Source of the DNA: Arenimonas sp.
GTDB lineage: Bacteria; Pseudomonadota; Alphaproteobacteria; Rhizobiales; Rhizobiaceae
Direction: 5' to 3'
Length of the DNA: 64,000 nucleotides
Assembly (NCBI GenBank): GCA_019459145.1
Contig: JAIBEK010000031.1
Location: 1-64,000, forward strand
In this document: positions 1 through 9,314 of the stretch, piece by piece
How positions within the stretch are numbered: position 1 is the first letter of the stretch
Layout of the letters: each line of letters starts with the position of its first letter
Translations under genes and position numbers: made by a program
The notes under the pieces: model-generated
Told to the model about the DNA's origin: nothing
Seen by the model: the letters and a program-made list of their open reading frames with translations, nothing else
The model's database searches: none

Positions 1-753
1 TTTTTGCCGCGCTCCTCGGCCGCACCGGCAGCACCAACCACCGCCGCCAACTAACCGCACCCGCCGCCGCGGCTCCTGGCTCCGGATGACCTTGACCGGC
101 AGCAGGCGGCGGACCTCGCCGGCAAAGGCCGGGGCATTCTCGCGCGCCTTGTAGAGATTGCTGATCCTTGACCCATCCATGCCGTAGAGCGTGCCGCCAC
201 AGTCGAAGATCTCGCGAAAAGCGGTTCGCTCGACGATCGGTGTATCCACGACATTGACGCCACGAGCGGAGAGAAGACCCTTGATGGTCAGAAGGGCGCG
301 CGTCGTTACCATCGAGGCAACCCGTGTGAGCACCACCGAATGGGCGATCTTCATCCTGCCGGTCTCTTCCATCAGCTTGATGAGGTCGAGGATCTGTGCG
401 GCGCCCTTGGCGTCCATCGCGCAGCCCTGGACAGGGATCATAACATGATCGGAAAGGCCGATGGCCGTCGTGACGATGGCATCTCTGGCCCCGGCCAGAT
501 CGATGATCGTGTAGTCGGCGGTGCGCGACGATTCGCGCAGGTGGCCCTGGATCGACGCGACGGAGACTTGCGAAATTACCTCGATATTGTGCTGCGGTCC
601 GGAGAGGTCGTGCCACTGGGTGATCCAGCGCTGCGGATCGGCATCGAGGATGGCGACGCGATAGCCTTGGTGGGCGAGTTCGGTCGCAAGCAAAAGAGCC
701 GCGGTGGTCTTGCCGGCACCACCCTTGGCATTGGCGAATGAGATGACTGGCAT
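1..753 (-). CDS. ParA/VirC1-like partitioning ATPase (3' end outside window)
   Basis: The reading frame opens with ATG at 753 and stays open to the window edge, so the C-terminus is missing. The N-terminus MPVISFANAKGGAGKTT carries the deviant Walker A motif (KGGxGKT) of the ParA/MinD/VirC1 ATPases, followed by LDADPQ (switch I) and, around residue 90, TIIDLAG (Walker B). These proteins bind DNA or membranes as ATP-dependent dimers and segregate plasmids or chromosomes or position other complexes. No ParB or parS is seen nearby, so this is probably an orphan ParA. Family members of this type usually have about 220-235 residues; the 251 codons seen here end in an Arg/Gly-rich tail. Family is clear from motifs; role is inference. 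Confidence 0.85.
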   Translation of the reverse strand, partial: MPVISFANAKGGAGKTTAALLLATELAHQGYRVAILDADPQRWITQWHDLSGPQHNIEVISQVSVASIQGHLRESSRTADYTIIDLAGARDAIVTTAIGLSDHVMIPVQGCAMDAKGAAQILDLIKLMEETGRMKIAHSVVLTRVASMVTTRALLTIKGLLSARGVNVVDTPIVERTAFREIFDCGGTLYGMDGSRISNLYKARENAPAFAGEVRRLLPVKVIRSQEPRRRVRLVGGGGWCCRCGRGARQK

Positions 754-925
754 GCTTTTTCCTCGAAAGGCTATGGGCCGAGCGTCTGATCGCTCTCGCA
801 GGCACCCCGTGGCTCATGGTGCCGGTAAATTCATTGTTGCTAATTATGGTTAACAAAACGAAAAGAGCGGCAGGCGCCCGCCTCCCCAGAAATGATAGTC
901 TCGGCCACCATCCTCCTGATCCACA

Positions 926-964
926 AAAGAAAAAAGCCCACGACACAGAGGGCGCCGTGGGCTT
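926..964 (-). terminator. Rho-independent terminator of the catabolic operon
   Basis: On the minus strand a 9-bp stem (934-942 with 956-964, AAGCCCACG against CGTGGGCTT) is followed by a run rich in T. It lies 24 bases past the stop of the alcohol dehydrogenase gene, the last gene of the minus-strand operon. Confidence 0.75.
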
Positions 965-987
965 GATGATTGTCAAATCTCAATCGT

Positions 988-2133
988 TCAGAAGCAGTCG
1001 AGGAACAACGCCCTGGTGTTCTCCAGCGTCATCTTCACCGGATTGCCGCCGCAGCTCGGGTCCTCGATCGCCATGGCGGTCAGTTCATCGATACGGTCCG
1101 ACTTGATTCCCATGGCGGTGAGGTTCTCCGGCACGCCGAGCTCGGCGCGCAGCGACAGGACATAGTCGTAGAACCCGTCGAAACCGCCCGGAATACCCAG
1201 ATAGGCCGCCGCGCGGGCGATCTTCTCTTCGATGGCCGAGCGGTTGAAACGCAGCACCGGCGGCATGACGACGGCATTGGTCATGCCGTGATGGGTATTG
1301 TAGACCGCGCCGATCGGATGCGACAGCGAATGGATCGCGCCGAGCCCCTTCTGGAAGGCCACGGCACCCATGGCAGCCGCCGACATCATATTGGTGCGCG
1401 CCTCGATATCGGTTCCGTCATGATAGGCGCGCGGCAGGAATTCCTTGACCAGCCGCATGCCTTCCAGCGCAATGCCCTGGGACATCGGATGATAGAAGGG
1501 CGAGGAATAGGCCTCGAGGCAATGGGCAAACGCGTCCATGCCGGTGCCGGCGGTGATCATCTTCGGCATGCCGACGGTCAGTTCCGGATCGGCGATGACG
1601 ACGCCGGGCAGGAACTTCGGATGGAAGATGATCTTCTTCACATGCGTCACGGAATTGGTGATGACCGAGGCACGGCCGACTTCCGAGCCGGTGCCGGCCG
1701 TGGTCGGCACGGCCACGATCGGCGCGATGGCGTCGGAATTGGCCCGCGTCCACCAGTCACCGACATCCTCGAAGTCCCAGACTGGCCGCGTCTGCCCGGC
1801 CATGAAGGCGACGCACTTGCCGAGATCGAGGCCCGAGCCGCCGCCGAAGGCGACGACACCGTCATGGCCGCCGTCCTTGTAAGCCTTGATGCCGGCTTCG
1901 AGGTTGATCTCGTTCGGGTTGGGATCGACGTCCGCGAAGAGGGCCCGGCCAAGGCCGGCTTCCTCCAGCACGTCGAGCGCCGCCTGGGTGATCTGCATCG
2001 GCGCGAGCCCCCGGTCGGTGACCAGAAGCGGCCTTTTCATGCCGAGCGATTTGCAGGCGTCCGCCAGTTCCTTGATGCGGCCACGTCCCATCTTGATGGC
2101 GGTGGGATAGCTCCAGTTTGCGACGATGTTCAT
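988..2133 (-). CDS. Iron-containing alcohol dehydrogenase
   Basis: A 381-residue group III (Fe-ADH) NAD(P)-dependent alcohol dehydrogenase, normal length for the family. The nucleotide-binding GGGSGLDLGK is near residue 97, followed by PTTAGTGSE (about 142-150); metal-ligand His residues lie in DAFAHCLEAY and HSLSHPIGA/NTHHGMTNA. The start is the ATG at 2131-2133, which overlaps the stop of the upstream aldehyde dehydrogenase (ATGA), so the two are translationally coupled. It would oxidise an alcohol to an aldehyde that the neighbouring aldehyde dehydrogenase then converts to an acid. The true substrate is unknown; the context (glutamine-synthetase-like ligase and amidohydrolase) suggests a gamma-glutamylated amino alcohol, which is inference. 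Confidence 0.92.
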   Translation of the reverse strand: MNIVANWSYPTAIKMGRGRIKELADACKSLGMKRPLLVTDRGLAPMQITQAALDVLEEAGLGRALFADVDPNPNEINLEAGIKAYKDGGHDGVVAFGGGSGLDLGKCVAFMAGQTRPVWDFEDVGDWWTRANSDAIAPIVAVPTTAGTGSEVGRASVITNSVTHVKKIIFHPKFLPGVVIADPELTVGMPKMITAGTGMDAFAHCLEAYSSPFYHPMSQGIALEGMRLVKEFLPRAYHDGTDIEARTNMMSAAAMGAVAFQKGLGAIHSLSHPIGAVYNTHHGMTNAVVMPPVLRFNRSAIEEKIARAAAYLGIPGGFDGFYDYVLSLRAELGVPENLTAMGIKSDRIDELTAMAIEDPSCGGNPVKMTLENTRALFLDCF

Positions 2134-3515
2134 TTCGTGACCTTCTTGAGGTGATAGGATTTCGGACGGGTGAGGTTCTGGAAGCCGAGGACGGAGAGCG
2201 AGCCGCCCTTGCCGGTGTCCTTGCAGCCGGTCCAGCACAGCGCCGGGTCGAGATAGTCGGCGCGGTTCATGAACACGGTGCCGGTTTCGATTTCGCGACC
2301 GATGCGGGCGGCGCGAGCCGGATCCTGCGTCCACAGCGAAGCCGTCAACCCGTAGGGGCTGTCGTTCATCAGGGCGAGCGCTTCCTCGTCATTCTTCACC
2401 TTCATGATGCCGACGGCCGGGCCGAAGGTCTCGTCCTTCATGAAGGACATGGAATGATCGACGTTCACCAGGATCTGCGGCATCAGATAGGCATGGCCAT
2501 CATCCTGCGGGAAGAGCTTGGGATCGATCAGCGTCTTGGCGCCCTTGGCAACCGCGTCGTTGATCTGCGCGCGCACATGGGCGGCGAAGCGGCGATGCGC
2601 CATCGGACCGAGCGTGGTCTCCGGGTCGAGCGGATTGCCGAGCTTGTAGTTCGATACCCAGGCGACCGACTTCTCGACGAAGGCGTCGTACAGGCTTTCA
2701 TGCACATAGACGCGCTCGATGCCGCAGCAGCACTGGCCGGAATTGTAGGTGGCACCGTCCATCAGCGTGTCGACGGCGGCGTCGAGATCGGCGTCCTCCA
2801 TCACATAGCCCGGATCCTTGCCGCCGAGTTCGAGGCCCAGACCGGCAAACGTGCCGGCGGCGGCCCGTTCGATCGAGCGCCCACCCTCGACCGAACCGGT
2901 GAAGTTGATGAAGTTGAAATTGCCCGTGGCGATTAGCGCCGAGGTGGTGGCATGGTCGAGGAACAGGTTGACGAAGACGTCGTCCGGCACACCGGCCTCG
3001 ACGAAGGCGCGCACCATGCGCTCGCCCACCAGCAGGGTCTGCGTCGCATGCTTGATGACCACCGTGTTGCCGGCCATCAGCGCCGGCGCGATCGTGTTGA
3101 TCGCCGTCATGTAGGGATAGTTCCACGGCGCGATGACGAAGACGACGCCCTGCGGCTCGCGCTCGATGCGGCGCTCGAAGCTTGCGCTCTCCTCGATCAC
3201 CAGCGGCTTCAGGGCATCGGCGGCGATCGTGGCGACATAGTTGGAGCGCTCGTTGAACCCCTTGTATTCGCCGCCGTAGCGCACCGGACGACCCATCATG
3301 TGGGCGAGTTCCGGCACGACTTCGTCGGACATCTCGTTGAGCCGGGCAACGCCCTTCAGCACGAGCTGGACGCGCTCTTCCAGCGGCCGGCGCGCCCAGG
3401 CCTTCTGAGCTTTGCGCGCACGTCCGACCGCCTCGCTGGCGGCGTCGAGCGACATGGCCGGACGTTCGGCGTAAACCGATCCGTCGATCGGCGAAATGCA
3501 TTGGATCATGGTCAT
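2130..3515 (-). CDS. NAD(P)-dependent aldehyde dehydrogenase
   Basis: A 461-residue ALDH superfamily enzyme. The sequence shows PWNYPYMT (about 131), the NAD-contact FTGSVEGGR, the LELGGKDP motif with the general-base Glu, and the catalytic cysteine region SGQCCCGIER. The length is typical of the SSADH-like branch. The ATG at 3513-3515 is chosen because GGAG lies about 10 bases upstream and the protein begins with the usual short lead before ISPIDGSVY. The stop overlaps the ADH start. It oxidises an aldehyde to a carboxylate, probably the product of the ADH encoded next. Cytosolic; the substrate cannot be read from the sequence. Confidence 0.93.
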   Translation of the reverse strand: MTMIQCISPIDGSVYAERPAMSLDAASEAVGRARKAQKAWARRPLEERVQLVLKGVARLNEMSDEVVPELAHMMGRPVRYGGEYKGFNERSNYVATIAADALKPLVIEESASFERRIEREPQGVVFVIAPWNYPYMTAINTIAPALMAGNTVVIKHATQTLLVGERMVRAFVEAGVPDDVFVNLFLDHATTSALIATGNFNFINFTGSVEGGRSIERAAAGTFAGLGLELGGKDPGYVMEDADLDAAVDTLMDGATYNSGQCCCGIERVYVHESLYDAFVEKSVAWVSNYKLGNPLDPETTLGPMAHRRFAAHVRAQINDAVAKGAKTLIDPKLFPQDDGHAYLMPQILVNVDHSMSFMKDETFGPAVGIMKVKNDEEALALMNDSPYGLTASLWTQDPARAARIGREIETGTVFMNRADYLDPALCWTGCKDTGKGGSLSVLGFQNLTRPKSYHLKKVTK

Positions 3516-3770
3516 TTTCAGTTGCTCCTTGAAAGCCTTGCTTGCCAGTAGCGTGAAGCGGGCCGCCACGCCATCTGGCAAGATGGCGCAACCGTCCCGG
3601 CCCCAGCCAACCGCGCCGTGGCGCGGCAAGCCCCTGCTGGCGCGAACGCCCTCCCCGGTCGCGCCGCGGAGGGCCTTGAATGTCTCTTACCGCCAATCGC
3701 GTGACAGGAACATCACCCGAAAGGGATAGGCGGCCGGCGGGTTCGGGATGGCCGACGGCCGGAAAATGTC

Positions 3771-5141
3771 TCAGGCGCGCTCGAAACCGCGGGCCACCTC
3801 CCAATCCGTGATCCTGCGATCATATTCCTCCTGCTCCCACTCGGCCGCGCGCACATAATGCTCGACGACATCGTCACCGAAGGCATGACGCAGCATTTCC
3901 GAGCCGTTGAGCGCGACGGCCGCCGAGCGCAGCGTGCGCGGAATCTCGCGGACCTCGCGGGCGCCGTAAGCGTCACCGACGAAGGCGGGCTCCAGCGTCA
4001 GCTTGCGCTCGATGCCGTCAATGCCCGCGGCCAGCAGCGCCGCCATGGCGAGATAGGGGTTGAGGTCGGAGCCGCCGACGCGACATTCCACCCGGATGCC
4101 CTTGCTGTTTTCGCCGCACAGCCGGTAGCCGGCGGTACGGTTATCCTTGGACCAGATCGCCTTGGTCGGCGCAAACGTGCCGGCCATGAAACGCTTGTAG
4201 GAATTGATGTAGGGCGCCAGGAAATAGGTGATCTCGCTCGCGTGCGACAGCAGGCCCGCCATGTAGTGCCTCATCAGCTCGGACATGCCGTGCTCGCCGT
4301 TCTCGTCGAAGAACAGCGGCGTCTTGCCGTCTGCGCTCCATAGCGACTGGTGGACATGCGACGACGAGCCGGCGGCGTTATAGTGCCACTTGGCCAGGAA
4401 GGTGATTGCCTTGCCGCGCTGCCAGGCGATTTCCTTGCAGGCATTCTTGATGATGACGTGCCGGTCGGCCATGGTCAGCGCGTCGGCATAGCGGACATTG
4501 ACCTCGCCCTGCCCGGCCGACGCCTCGCCCTTGGTATTCTCGACCGGAATGCCGGCGCCCTGGAGCCCGTTGCGGATCGCCCGCATCACGTCCTCTTCCT
4601 TGGTGGTCTGGAAGATGTGGTAGTCCTCGTTGTAGCCGGAGGCGAGTTCGAGGTCGCGATAGCCGGAGGCGCGCGCATCGTCATAGGTCTGGTCGAACAG
4701 GAAGAATTCGAGTTCGGTGGCCATGAAGGCCTTCAGCCCCATCGCCTCCAGCCGCTTGACCTGCTTCTTCAGGATGGCGCGCGGCGAATGCGGAATGTCC
4801 TCGTGGGTATGGTGATCGAGCACGTCGCAGAGCACGAGTGCGGTGCCTTCCAGCCAGGGCACGCGGCGCAGGGTGCCGAGATCCGGCTTCAACGCATAGT
4901 CGCCGTAGCCCTTCTCCCAGCTCGTCGCCTTGTAGCCCGGCACGGTTTCCATCTCCATGTCGGTCGCCAGCAGGTAGTTGCAGCTGTGGGTTTCCTTCCA
5001 GCCGCTGTCGACGAAGAATTGCGCATGGAACCGCTTGCCCATCAGGCGGCCCTGCATGTCGACCATGCAGGCAAGAACGGTGTCGATGCGGCCCTCGGCG
5101 ACATCCTTCTTCAGCTCATCGAACGTGTATTGCGCGGTCAT
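3771..5141 (-). CDS. Glutamine synthetase family protein (PuuA/GlnT-like gamma-glutamyl ligase)
   Basis: A 456-residue protein of the GS type I fold but of the GlnT/PuuA-like branch rather than GlnA. Catalytic features are visible: ATELEFFLFD (metal-binding Glu), GEASAGQGEVNVRY, the ATP/substrate loop GSSSHVHQSLW and RVECRVGGSDLNPYLA. Members of this branch ligate the gamma-carboxyl of glutamate to amines (putrescine, isopropylamine, ethanolamine) rather than ammonia. The start is the ATG at 5139-5141 (MTAQYTF), which aligns with the usual family start; upstream codons are Arg/Ala-rich and look non-coding. It sits between the TRAP receptor and the ALDH/ADH pair, which suggests that it activates the imported amine. 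GS-like fold is sure; substrate is inference. Confidence 0.9.
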   Translation of the reverse strand: MTAQYTFDELKKDVAEGRIDTVLACMVDMQGRLMGKRFHAQFFVDSGWKETHSCNYLLATDMEMETVPGYKATSWEKGYGDYALKPDLGTLRRVPWLEGTALVLCDVLDHHTHEDIPHSPRAILKKQVKRLEAMGLKAFMATELEFFLFDQTYDDARASGYRDLELASGYNEDYHIFQTTKEEDVMRAIRNGLQGAGIPVENTKGEASAGQGEVNVRYADALTMADRHVIIKNACKEIAWQRGKAITFLAKWHYNAAGSSSHVHQSLWSADGKTPLFFDENGEHGMSELMRHYMAGLLSHASEITYFLAPYINSYKRFMAGTFAPTKAIWSKDNRTAGYRLCGENSKGIRVECRVGGSDLNPYLAMAALLAAGIDGIERKLTLEPAFVGDAYGAREVREIPRTLRSAAVALNGSEMLRHAFGDDVVEHYVRAAEWEQEEYDRRITDWEVARGFERA

Positions 5142-5243
5142 CTGTCTATCCTGGCGGGCGGTGTTTGCGCCCGATGCGGGCGGGGTTGCCAATTGGGGGG
5201 TCCGGGGCAGCGACTGCCCCGGGCCGTGTGCGATGGGCGTCTA

Positions 5244-6290
5244 TCAGCCGTAGCGGTAAGGCTTGCCGGCCTTTTCCATATCGGCATTGTACTTCTTGAG
5301 GATCTCGACAACCTTGCCGGTCCGCGGCGTCTGCTTGGCGACCTCTTCCCAGAAGACGTGTGCGGCGTCCTCGACCGTCTTCCACTCGGCATCCGGGATG
5401 CTGGTGAGCTCGAGACGCCCACCCTCGGCACGAAGCTTCGCCTCGCCGCCCCAGTACCAGTGCAGGCGGTGATAGTGCGAGCTGTCCATGCACAGGTTGA
5501 AGAGCGTCTTCAGGTGCTCCGGCACTTCGTTCCAGCGATCGGCATTGGCGAAGAACGAGCCGGCCCAGCCGCCAGAGACGTTGTTGGTCAGGAAGTACTT
5601 GGTGACATCCACCCAGCCGGAGGTGAATACTTCCGTGATGCCCGACCAGGCGATCGCGTCGATTTCGCCGGTCTGCATGGCAACCGGCACGTCCTCGAAC
5701 GGAATGGTGACCGGCACGATGCCGAATTGCGACAGGAACTGGCCAGCGGTCGGGAAGGTGAAGACGCGCAGGCCCTTGAGGTCGGCGAGCGCCTTGATCG
5801 GCTTGTTGGTGGCGAAGTTGCACGGGTCCCAGGCGCCGGCGGAGAGCCACTTCACGCCCACTTCCGTATAGGCTTCATCCCAGATCTCGGCGAGACCATA
5901 TTCATAGAACAGGGTCGGCACGTCGAGGCTGTAGCGCGAGGCAAACGGGAAATAGCCCCCGAACACCTTGATGTCGACAGGCGAATTCATCGAATCGTCG
6001 TCCGACTGCACGGCGTCGATCGTACCGGCCTGCATGGCGCGGAACAGTTCGCCCGTGGGCACCAGCTGGTCGGCGGTGTAGAGCTGGATTTCCATCTCGC
6101 CATTGGCCGCCTTGTTGAAGGCGTCGACGGCCGGACGGATCACGAATTCGGCCAGCGCCGCACCCGCATAGGTCTGCAGACGCCAGGTGATCTTCTTGTC
6201 CTGCGCCTTGACGTAAGGAGCGGCGAGCGCGACCGGCGAGGCGGCTGCGACCAGACCGGCCTTCTTGAGAAAATGTCTTCTGCTGTTCAT
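5244..6290 (-). CDS. dctP: TRAP transporter substrate-binding protein (DctP family)
   Basis: A 348-residue periplasmic receptor. The N-terminus MNSRRHFLKKAG is a twin-arginine signal followed by a hydrophobic stretch and AAPYVKAQ, so export is probably by Tat. The body has the DctP pattern (LQTYAGAALAEF, GELFRAMQAGTIDA, MQTGEIDAIAWSG). It delivers its ligand to the DctQ/DctM membrane pair encoded upstream. Members with this N-terminus often bind alpha-keto or amino-carboxylate ligands, but no ligand is proven. It lies 109 bases after dctM and 102 bases before the glutamine-synthetase-like gene. Confidence 0.93.
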   Translation of the reverse strand: MNSRRHFLKKAGLVAAASPVALAAPYVKAQDKKITWRLQTYAGAALAEFVIRPAVDAFNKAANGEMEIQLYTADQLVPTGELFRAMQAGTIDAVQSDDDSMNSPVDIKVFGGYFPFASRYSLDVPTLFYEYGLAEIWDEAYTEVGVKWLSAGAWDPCNFATNKPIKALADLKGLRVFTFPTAGQFLSQFGIVPVTIPFEDVPVAMQTGEIDAIAWSGITEVFTSGWVDVTKYFLTNNVSGGWAGSFFANADRWNEVPEHLKTLFNLCMDSSHYHRLHWYWGGEAKLRAEGGRLELTSIPDAEWKTVEDAAHVFWEEVAKQTPRTGKVVEILKKYNADMEKAGKPYRYG

Positions 6291-6399
6291 GTCTGTTTCC
6301 CTCTTCTTGTTTCTGTGAACCTGGACCCGCCGGTCATCGGCGGATCATGCACTTAAACGGGACCGTTCAATCGGACCTCTTTGCATTGTTGCTTTCCAC

Positions 6400-7725
6400 T
6401 CACCCCCGCACATAGACATGTTGCGGCAACCACAGCGCAATCTGCGGAAAAGCCATGATGATGATCATGCCGAGGATCATGATGAGCACGAACGGCACGA
6501 TCGAACGGTAGATGTCGACCAGCGAAATCTCTGCCGGCGCCATGGCCCGCATGAGGAAGAGATTATAGCCGAACGGCGGGGTCATGTAGGCGATCTGGCA
6601 GGTGATCGTGTAGAGCACGCCGTACCAGACCAGGTCGAAGCCGAGCTTGCCGACCAGCGGGATGTAGAGCGGCGCGACGATGACCAGCATGGCGGTGTCG
6701 TCGAGGAAGGCGCCCATGATCAGGAAGGAAACCTGCATCAGGATCAGGATCTGCCACGGACCGAGGCCCAGTTCGCCGACCAGCAGGCCCTCGATCGCCT
6801 TCACCGCGCCGAGCCCGTCGAAGACGGCGCCGAAGCACAGGGCCGCCATGATGATCCACATGAACATGCAGGTGATGCCGAGCGTCTGCTCGAGGACGCG
6901 GTTCCACATGACCCAGGTCAGTCGACCTTTTACCCAGGCGGCAAACATCGCACCGAGCGCTCCAACTGCGGAACTCTCCACCAAGCTGGTGATCCCCATC
7001 AGGAACAGGCCCATCATCAGGAAGAAGATGAGGAACGGCAGGACACCGGCCCGAGCAAGCTTCAGCTTGTCGATGAGCGGCATGTCCCGTTCTTCCTTCG
7101 GCAGCGCCGGCCCGAGCGCCGGATTGAGCCGGCAGCGAATGACGACATAAACCGAGAACAGAAAGGCGAGCAGCAGGCCGGGGAACACGCCGGCGAGCCA
7201 AAGCTGGCCGACCGGCTGGCGGGCGATCATGCCGTAGAGCACCATGACGACGCTCGGCGGCACGAGAATGCCGAGCGAACTGCCCGCCTGGATTACGCCG
7301 GACACCATGATCTTGTCATAGCCACGGCGCAGCAGTTCCGGCAGCGCGATGGTGGCACCGATCGCCATGCCGGCGACAGAAAGGCCGTTCATCGCCGAAA
7401 TCACGACCATGAGGCCGATCGTGCCGAGCGCCAGTCCGCCGCGCAAGCCGCCGAACCAGACGTGGAAGGCCTTGTACAGGTCTTCGGCAATTCCGGATTC
7501 CGACAGCATGTAACCCATGAAGATGAACATCGGCAGCGTCAGCAGCGCATACCATTTCATCAACTTCATATTGGCGGAAAAGCCGAGCTCGAAGCCGCCA
7601 TTGCCCCACAGCAGCGCGGCGGCGACGACGCCGACGAAGCCGATGGCGGCGAACACGCGCTGGCCGGTCAGCATCGACATCATCATCGACGAGAACATCA
7701 GAAGCGCGATCATTTCATAGCTCAT
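6400..7725 (-). CDS. dctM: TRAP transporter large permease (DctM family)
   Basis: A 441-residue, very hydrophobic protein with about 12 membrane segments, the ion-coupled translocation subunit of a tripartite ATP-independent importer. Typical strings are LTLPMFIFMGYMLSESG and GSSLGILVPPSVVMVLYG. The start is the ATG at 7723-7725, overlapping the stop of dctQ (ATGA), the usual arrangement for this pair. Codons upstream of that ATG are an out-of-frame reading of dctQ. Works with the small permease and the DctP receptor in this operon to import the catabolic substrate with sodium or protons. Confidence 0.95.
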   Translation of the reverse strand: MSYEMIALLMFSSMMMSMLTGQRVFAAIGFVGVVAAALLWGNGGFELGFSANMKLMKWYALLTLPMFIFMGYMLSESGIAEDLYKAFHVWFGGLRGGLALGTIGLMVVISAMNGLSVAGMAIGATIALPELLRRGYDKIMVSGVIQAGSSLGILVPPSVVMVLYGMIARQPVGQLWLAGVFPGLLLAFLFSVYVVIRCRLNPALGPALPKEERDMPLIDKLKLARAGVLPFLIFFLMMGLFLMGITSLVESSAVGALGAMFAAWVKGRLTWVMWNRVLEQTLGITCMFMWIIMAALCFGAVFDGLGAVKAIEGLLVGELGLGPWQILILMQVSFLIMGAFLDDTAMLVIVAPLYIPLVGKLGFDLVWYGVLYTITCQIAYMTPPFGYNLFLMRAMAPAEISLVDIYRSIVPFVLIMILGMIIIMAFPQIALWLPQHVYVRG

Positions 7726-8231
7726 GCGATGGGCCTCCCGATCGCCACGGCCACGTCCTTGATCAGGATCGATGTCGCCTGGAGGAATGTCAGAAAGATG
7801 CCGATCACCATGATGATCTTGATCGGCGCCATGTAGGGCGACCAAGCCGAATAGCTGGTTTCGCCGAATTTCAGCGCATAGGCCGTGCTGGACACGCCGC
7901 CATAGAGCATGAAAAAGAGATAGACGAACAACATCATTATGGTCACGACATCGACCATCGCCTTGGTCTTGGGCGACCACTTGCCGTAGAGCAGGTCCAT
8001 GCGGACATGGCTGTCGAGTTGAAGCGAATAGGCGCCACCGAGGAGAAAATAGGCCGCCATGACGAATTGCGCCATTTCCAGCGTCCAATTCGCCGGCAGG
8101 AACGCCAACTTTGAGATCGACGAGTAGAGCAGGATCCCCATCAGTAGGAAAATGCCGTACATGACGATCCGCCCGACGCGGCGGTTGAAGCCATCGACGA
8201 TACGCACATAGGTCTTGAGGGCGTCAGGCAT
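7722..8231 (-). CDS. dctQ: TRAP transporter small permease (DctQ family)
   Basis: About 169 residues with four hydrophobic segments (near 20-40, 48-65, 88-110, 130-155), the normal DctQ layout. It forms the membrane pair with DctM, to which it is translationally coupled. The start MPDALKTY (ATG at 8229-8231) has a GGGGGTGG purine run upstream; an ATG 15 bases earlier (8246) is in frame but has no ribosome-binding site. TRAP small permeases are poorly conserved in sequence, so the call rests on topology and position. Confidence 0.88.
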   Translation of the reverse strand: MPDALKTYVRIVDGFNRRVGRIVMYGIFLLMGILLYSSISKLAFLPANWTLEMAQFVMAAYFLLGGAYSLQLDSHVRMDLLYGKWSPKTKAMVDVVTIMMLFVYLFFMLYGGVSSTAYALKFGETSYSAWSPYMAPIKIIMVIGIFLTFLQATSILIKDVAVAIGRPIA

Positions 8232-8348
8232 CCCGGCCACCCCCATCGATCGCGCGGCTCATCGCCAAGCGAAGCAGCTTAGTCTTCCTCTCGCGTTCTA
8301 TCGGCATCCGTTCCCCACTTTATTATTCAAACCGTGCCAGATTTCGTC

Positions 8349-9131
8349 TCAGTTACCTTCGGATGAACGAGCCTCCAGGCCACTCAGCAGCAGCTCCGCA
8401 AGATAGCCGGCAACGACCCGCTGACCGTCCTCGTCGCCAATCAGATCGTTTCTGACCTCGATCATCACATTCAGATGTCCGTAGGGCAATGCGTGCAGCC
8501 GCAGGCTATGTGTCACGCCATCTGCCGGTCCATAGGGCTCGTTGCGCGCAACCCGATAAGGTCCGCCGGCAGCGAGCGCTATCATGTGATCGGCCAGCCG
8601 ACTGTCGGCATCGTGCAATATGCCGATCTCGACATCGCGCCGCTGGCCCATGTAGATCGGCGTGAAGCTGTGCACCGTAACGACCACGGTCTCTCGGCCT
8701 TGCGCCCGCCGCTCGGCGAGAATGGCCGATATCCTGTCGTGGAACGGGATGTACAGAGCCGCGGTGCGGGCATAGCGCTCGGCGGGCGAAAGGTCGCGAT
8801 TGCCGGGAATGTCGTAGATTTCGCTCTTTTCCGGCATGGCACCCGAGGATTCCGGCGGCCGGTTGCAGTCATAGACCAGCCGGGAAAAGCACTGATGCAC
8901 AAGCGTCCCGTCAAGCAGGGCCGAAAGCCGGCGCGCCACCGCCAGAGCGCCCGGATCCCAGGCGATGTGGCTGGAAAGCGCCTGCGCATCCAGACCGAGA
9001 TCGCCCACCCTCTCCGGCATGCGGCGGGACGCGTGTTCGCAGACGAACAGGCAGGCGCCCGCCGCTTCGGCATTGTCGACGGCCACGGCTTCGCCGTCCG
9101 CCTCAGTCAGTATGTCCGACCTCATCAGCAT
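8349..9131 (-). CDS. N-formylglutamate amidohydrolase family protein
   Basis: A 260-residue member of the N-formylglutamate amidohydrolase family (PF05013, HutG-like). The sequence shows FVCEHASRRMPE, a metal-site-like HSFTPIYMG and the conserved RLVYDCNRPPES. HutG hydrolyses N-formyl-L-glutamate to formate and glutamate in histidine breakdown, but no hut genes are present. The gene is the first of the minus-strand run, 117 bases before dctQ. In this context it may release an acyl or amine group from a glutamyl intermediate made by the GS-like ligase; that is inference. Confidence 0.88.
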   Translation of the reverse strand: MLMRSDILTEADGEAVAVDNAEAAGACLFVCEHASRRMPERVGDLGLDAQALSSHIAWDPGALAVARRLSALLDGTLVHQCFSRLVYDCNRPPESSGAMPEKSEIYDIPGNRDLSPAERYARTAALYIPFHDRISAILAERRAQGRETVVVTVHSFTPIYMGQRRDVEIGILHDADSRLADHMIALAAGGPYRVARNEPYGPADGVTHSLRLHALPYGHLNVMIEVRNDLIGDEDGQRVVAGYLAELLLSGLEARSSEGN

Positions 9132-9215
9132 GCGGAATTCCCCCGGCGCCTTTACGGCAGCTTTTATCGTTGCGAAGAGAATTCTTCACGATTAACGCCC
9201 TGTCAACGGGGTCTT

Positions 9216-9224
9216 GAAAATTTC
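9216..9224. promoter_or_regulatory. Candidate RpiR-type operator in the divergent intergenic region
   Basis: GAAA-A-TTTC is a perfect inverted repeat with one central base, inside a wider TTGAA...TTCAA pair (9214-9230). It lies between the divergent amidohydrolase gene and the rpiR-like gene. Operators of several RpiR proteins have this GAAA/TTTC form, so it is a plausible binding site controlling both transcripts. The repeat is short and could be chance. Confidence 0.35.
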
Positions 9225-9314
9225 TCTTCAAAATGCGCATTGACAGAATTGTGACAGAGACGTTTAACTTGTCCCCAGACCGGCGAAAGATCGGTCCGAG
9301 GGGAAAAGTCGAGC

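Noticed and set aside
970-2154. Long open frame antisense to the alcohol dehydrogenase gene
   Set aside because: It mirrors the coding gene, is His/Arg/Asp-rich without any domain, and high GC makes such frames common. The same applies to long antisense frames at 4350-6356, 15681-18278, 6418-7836 and 51475-53628.
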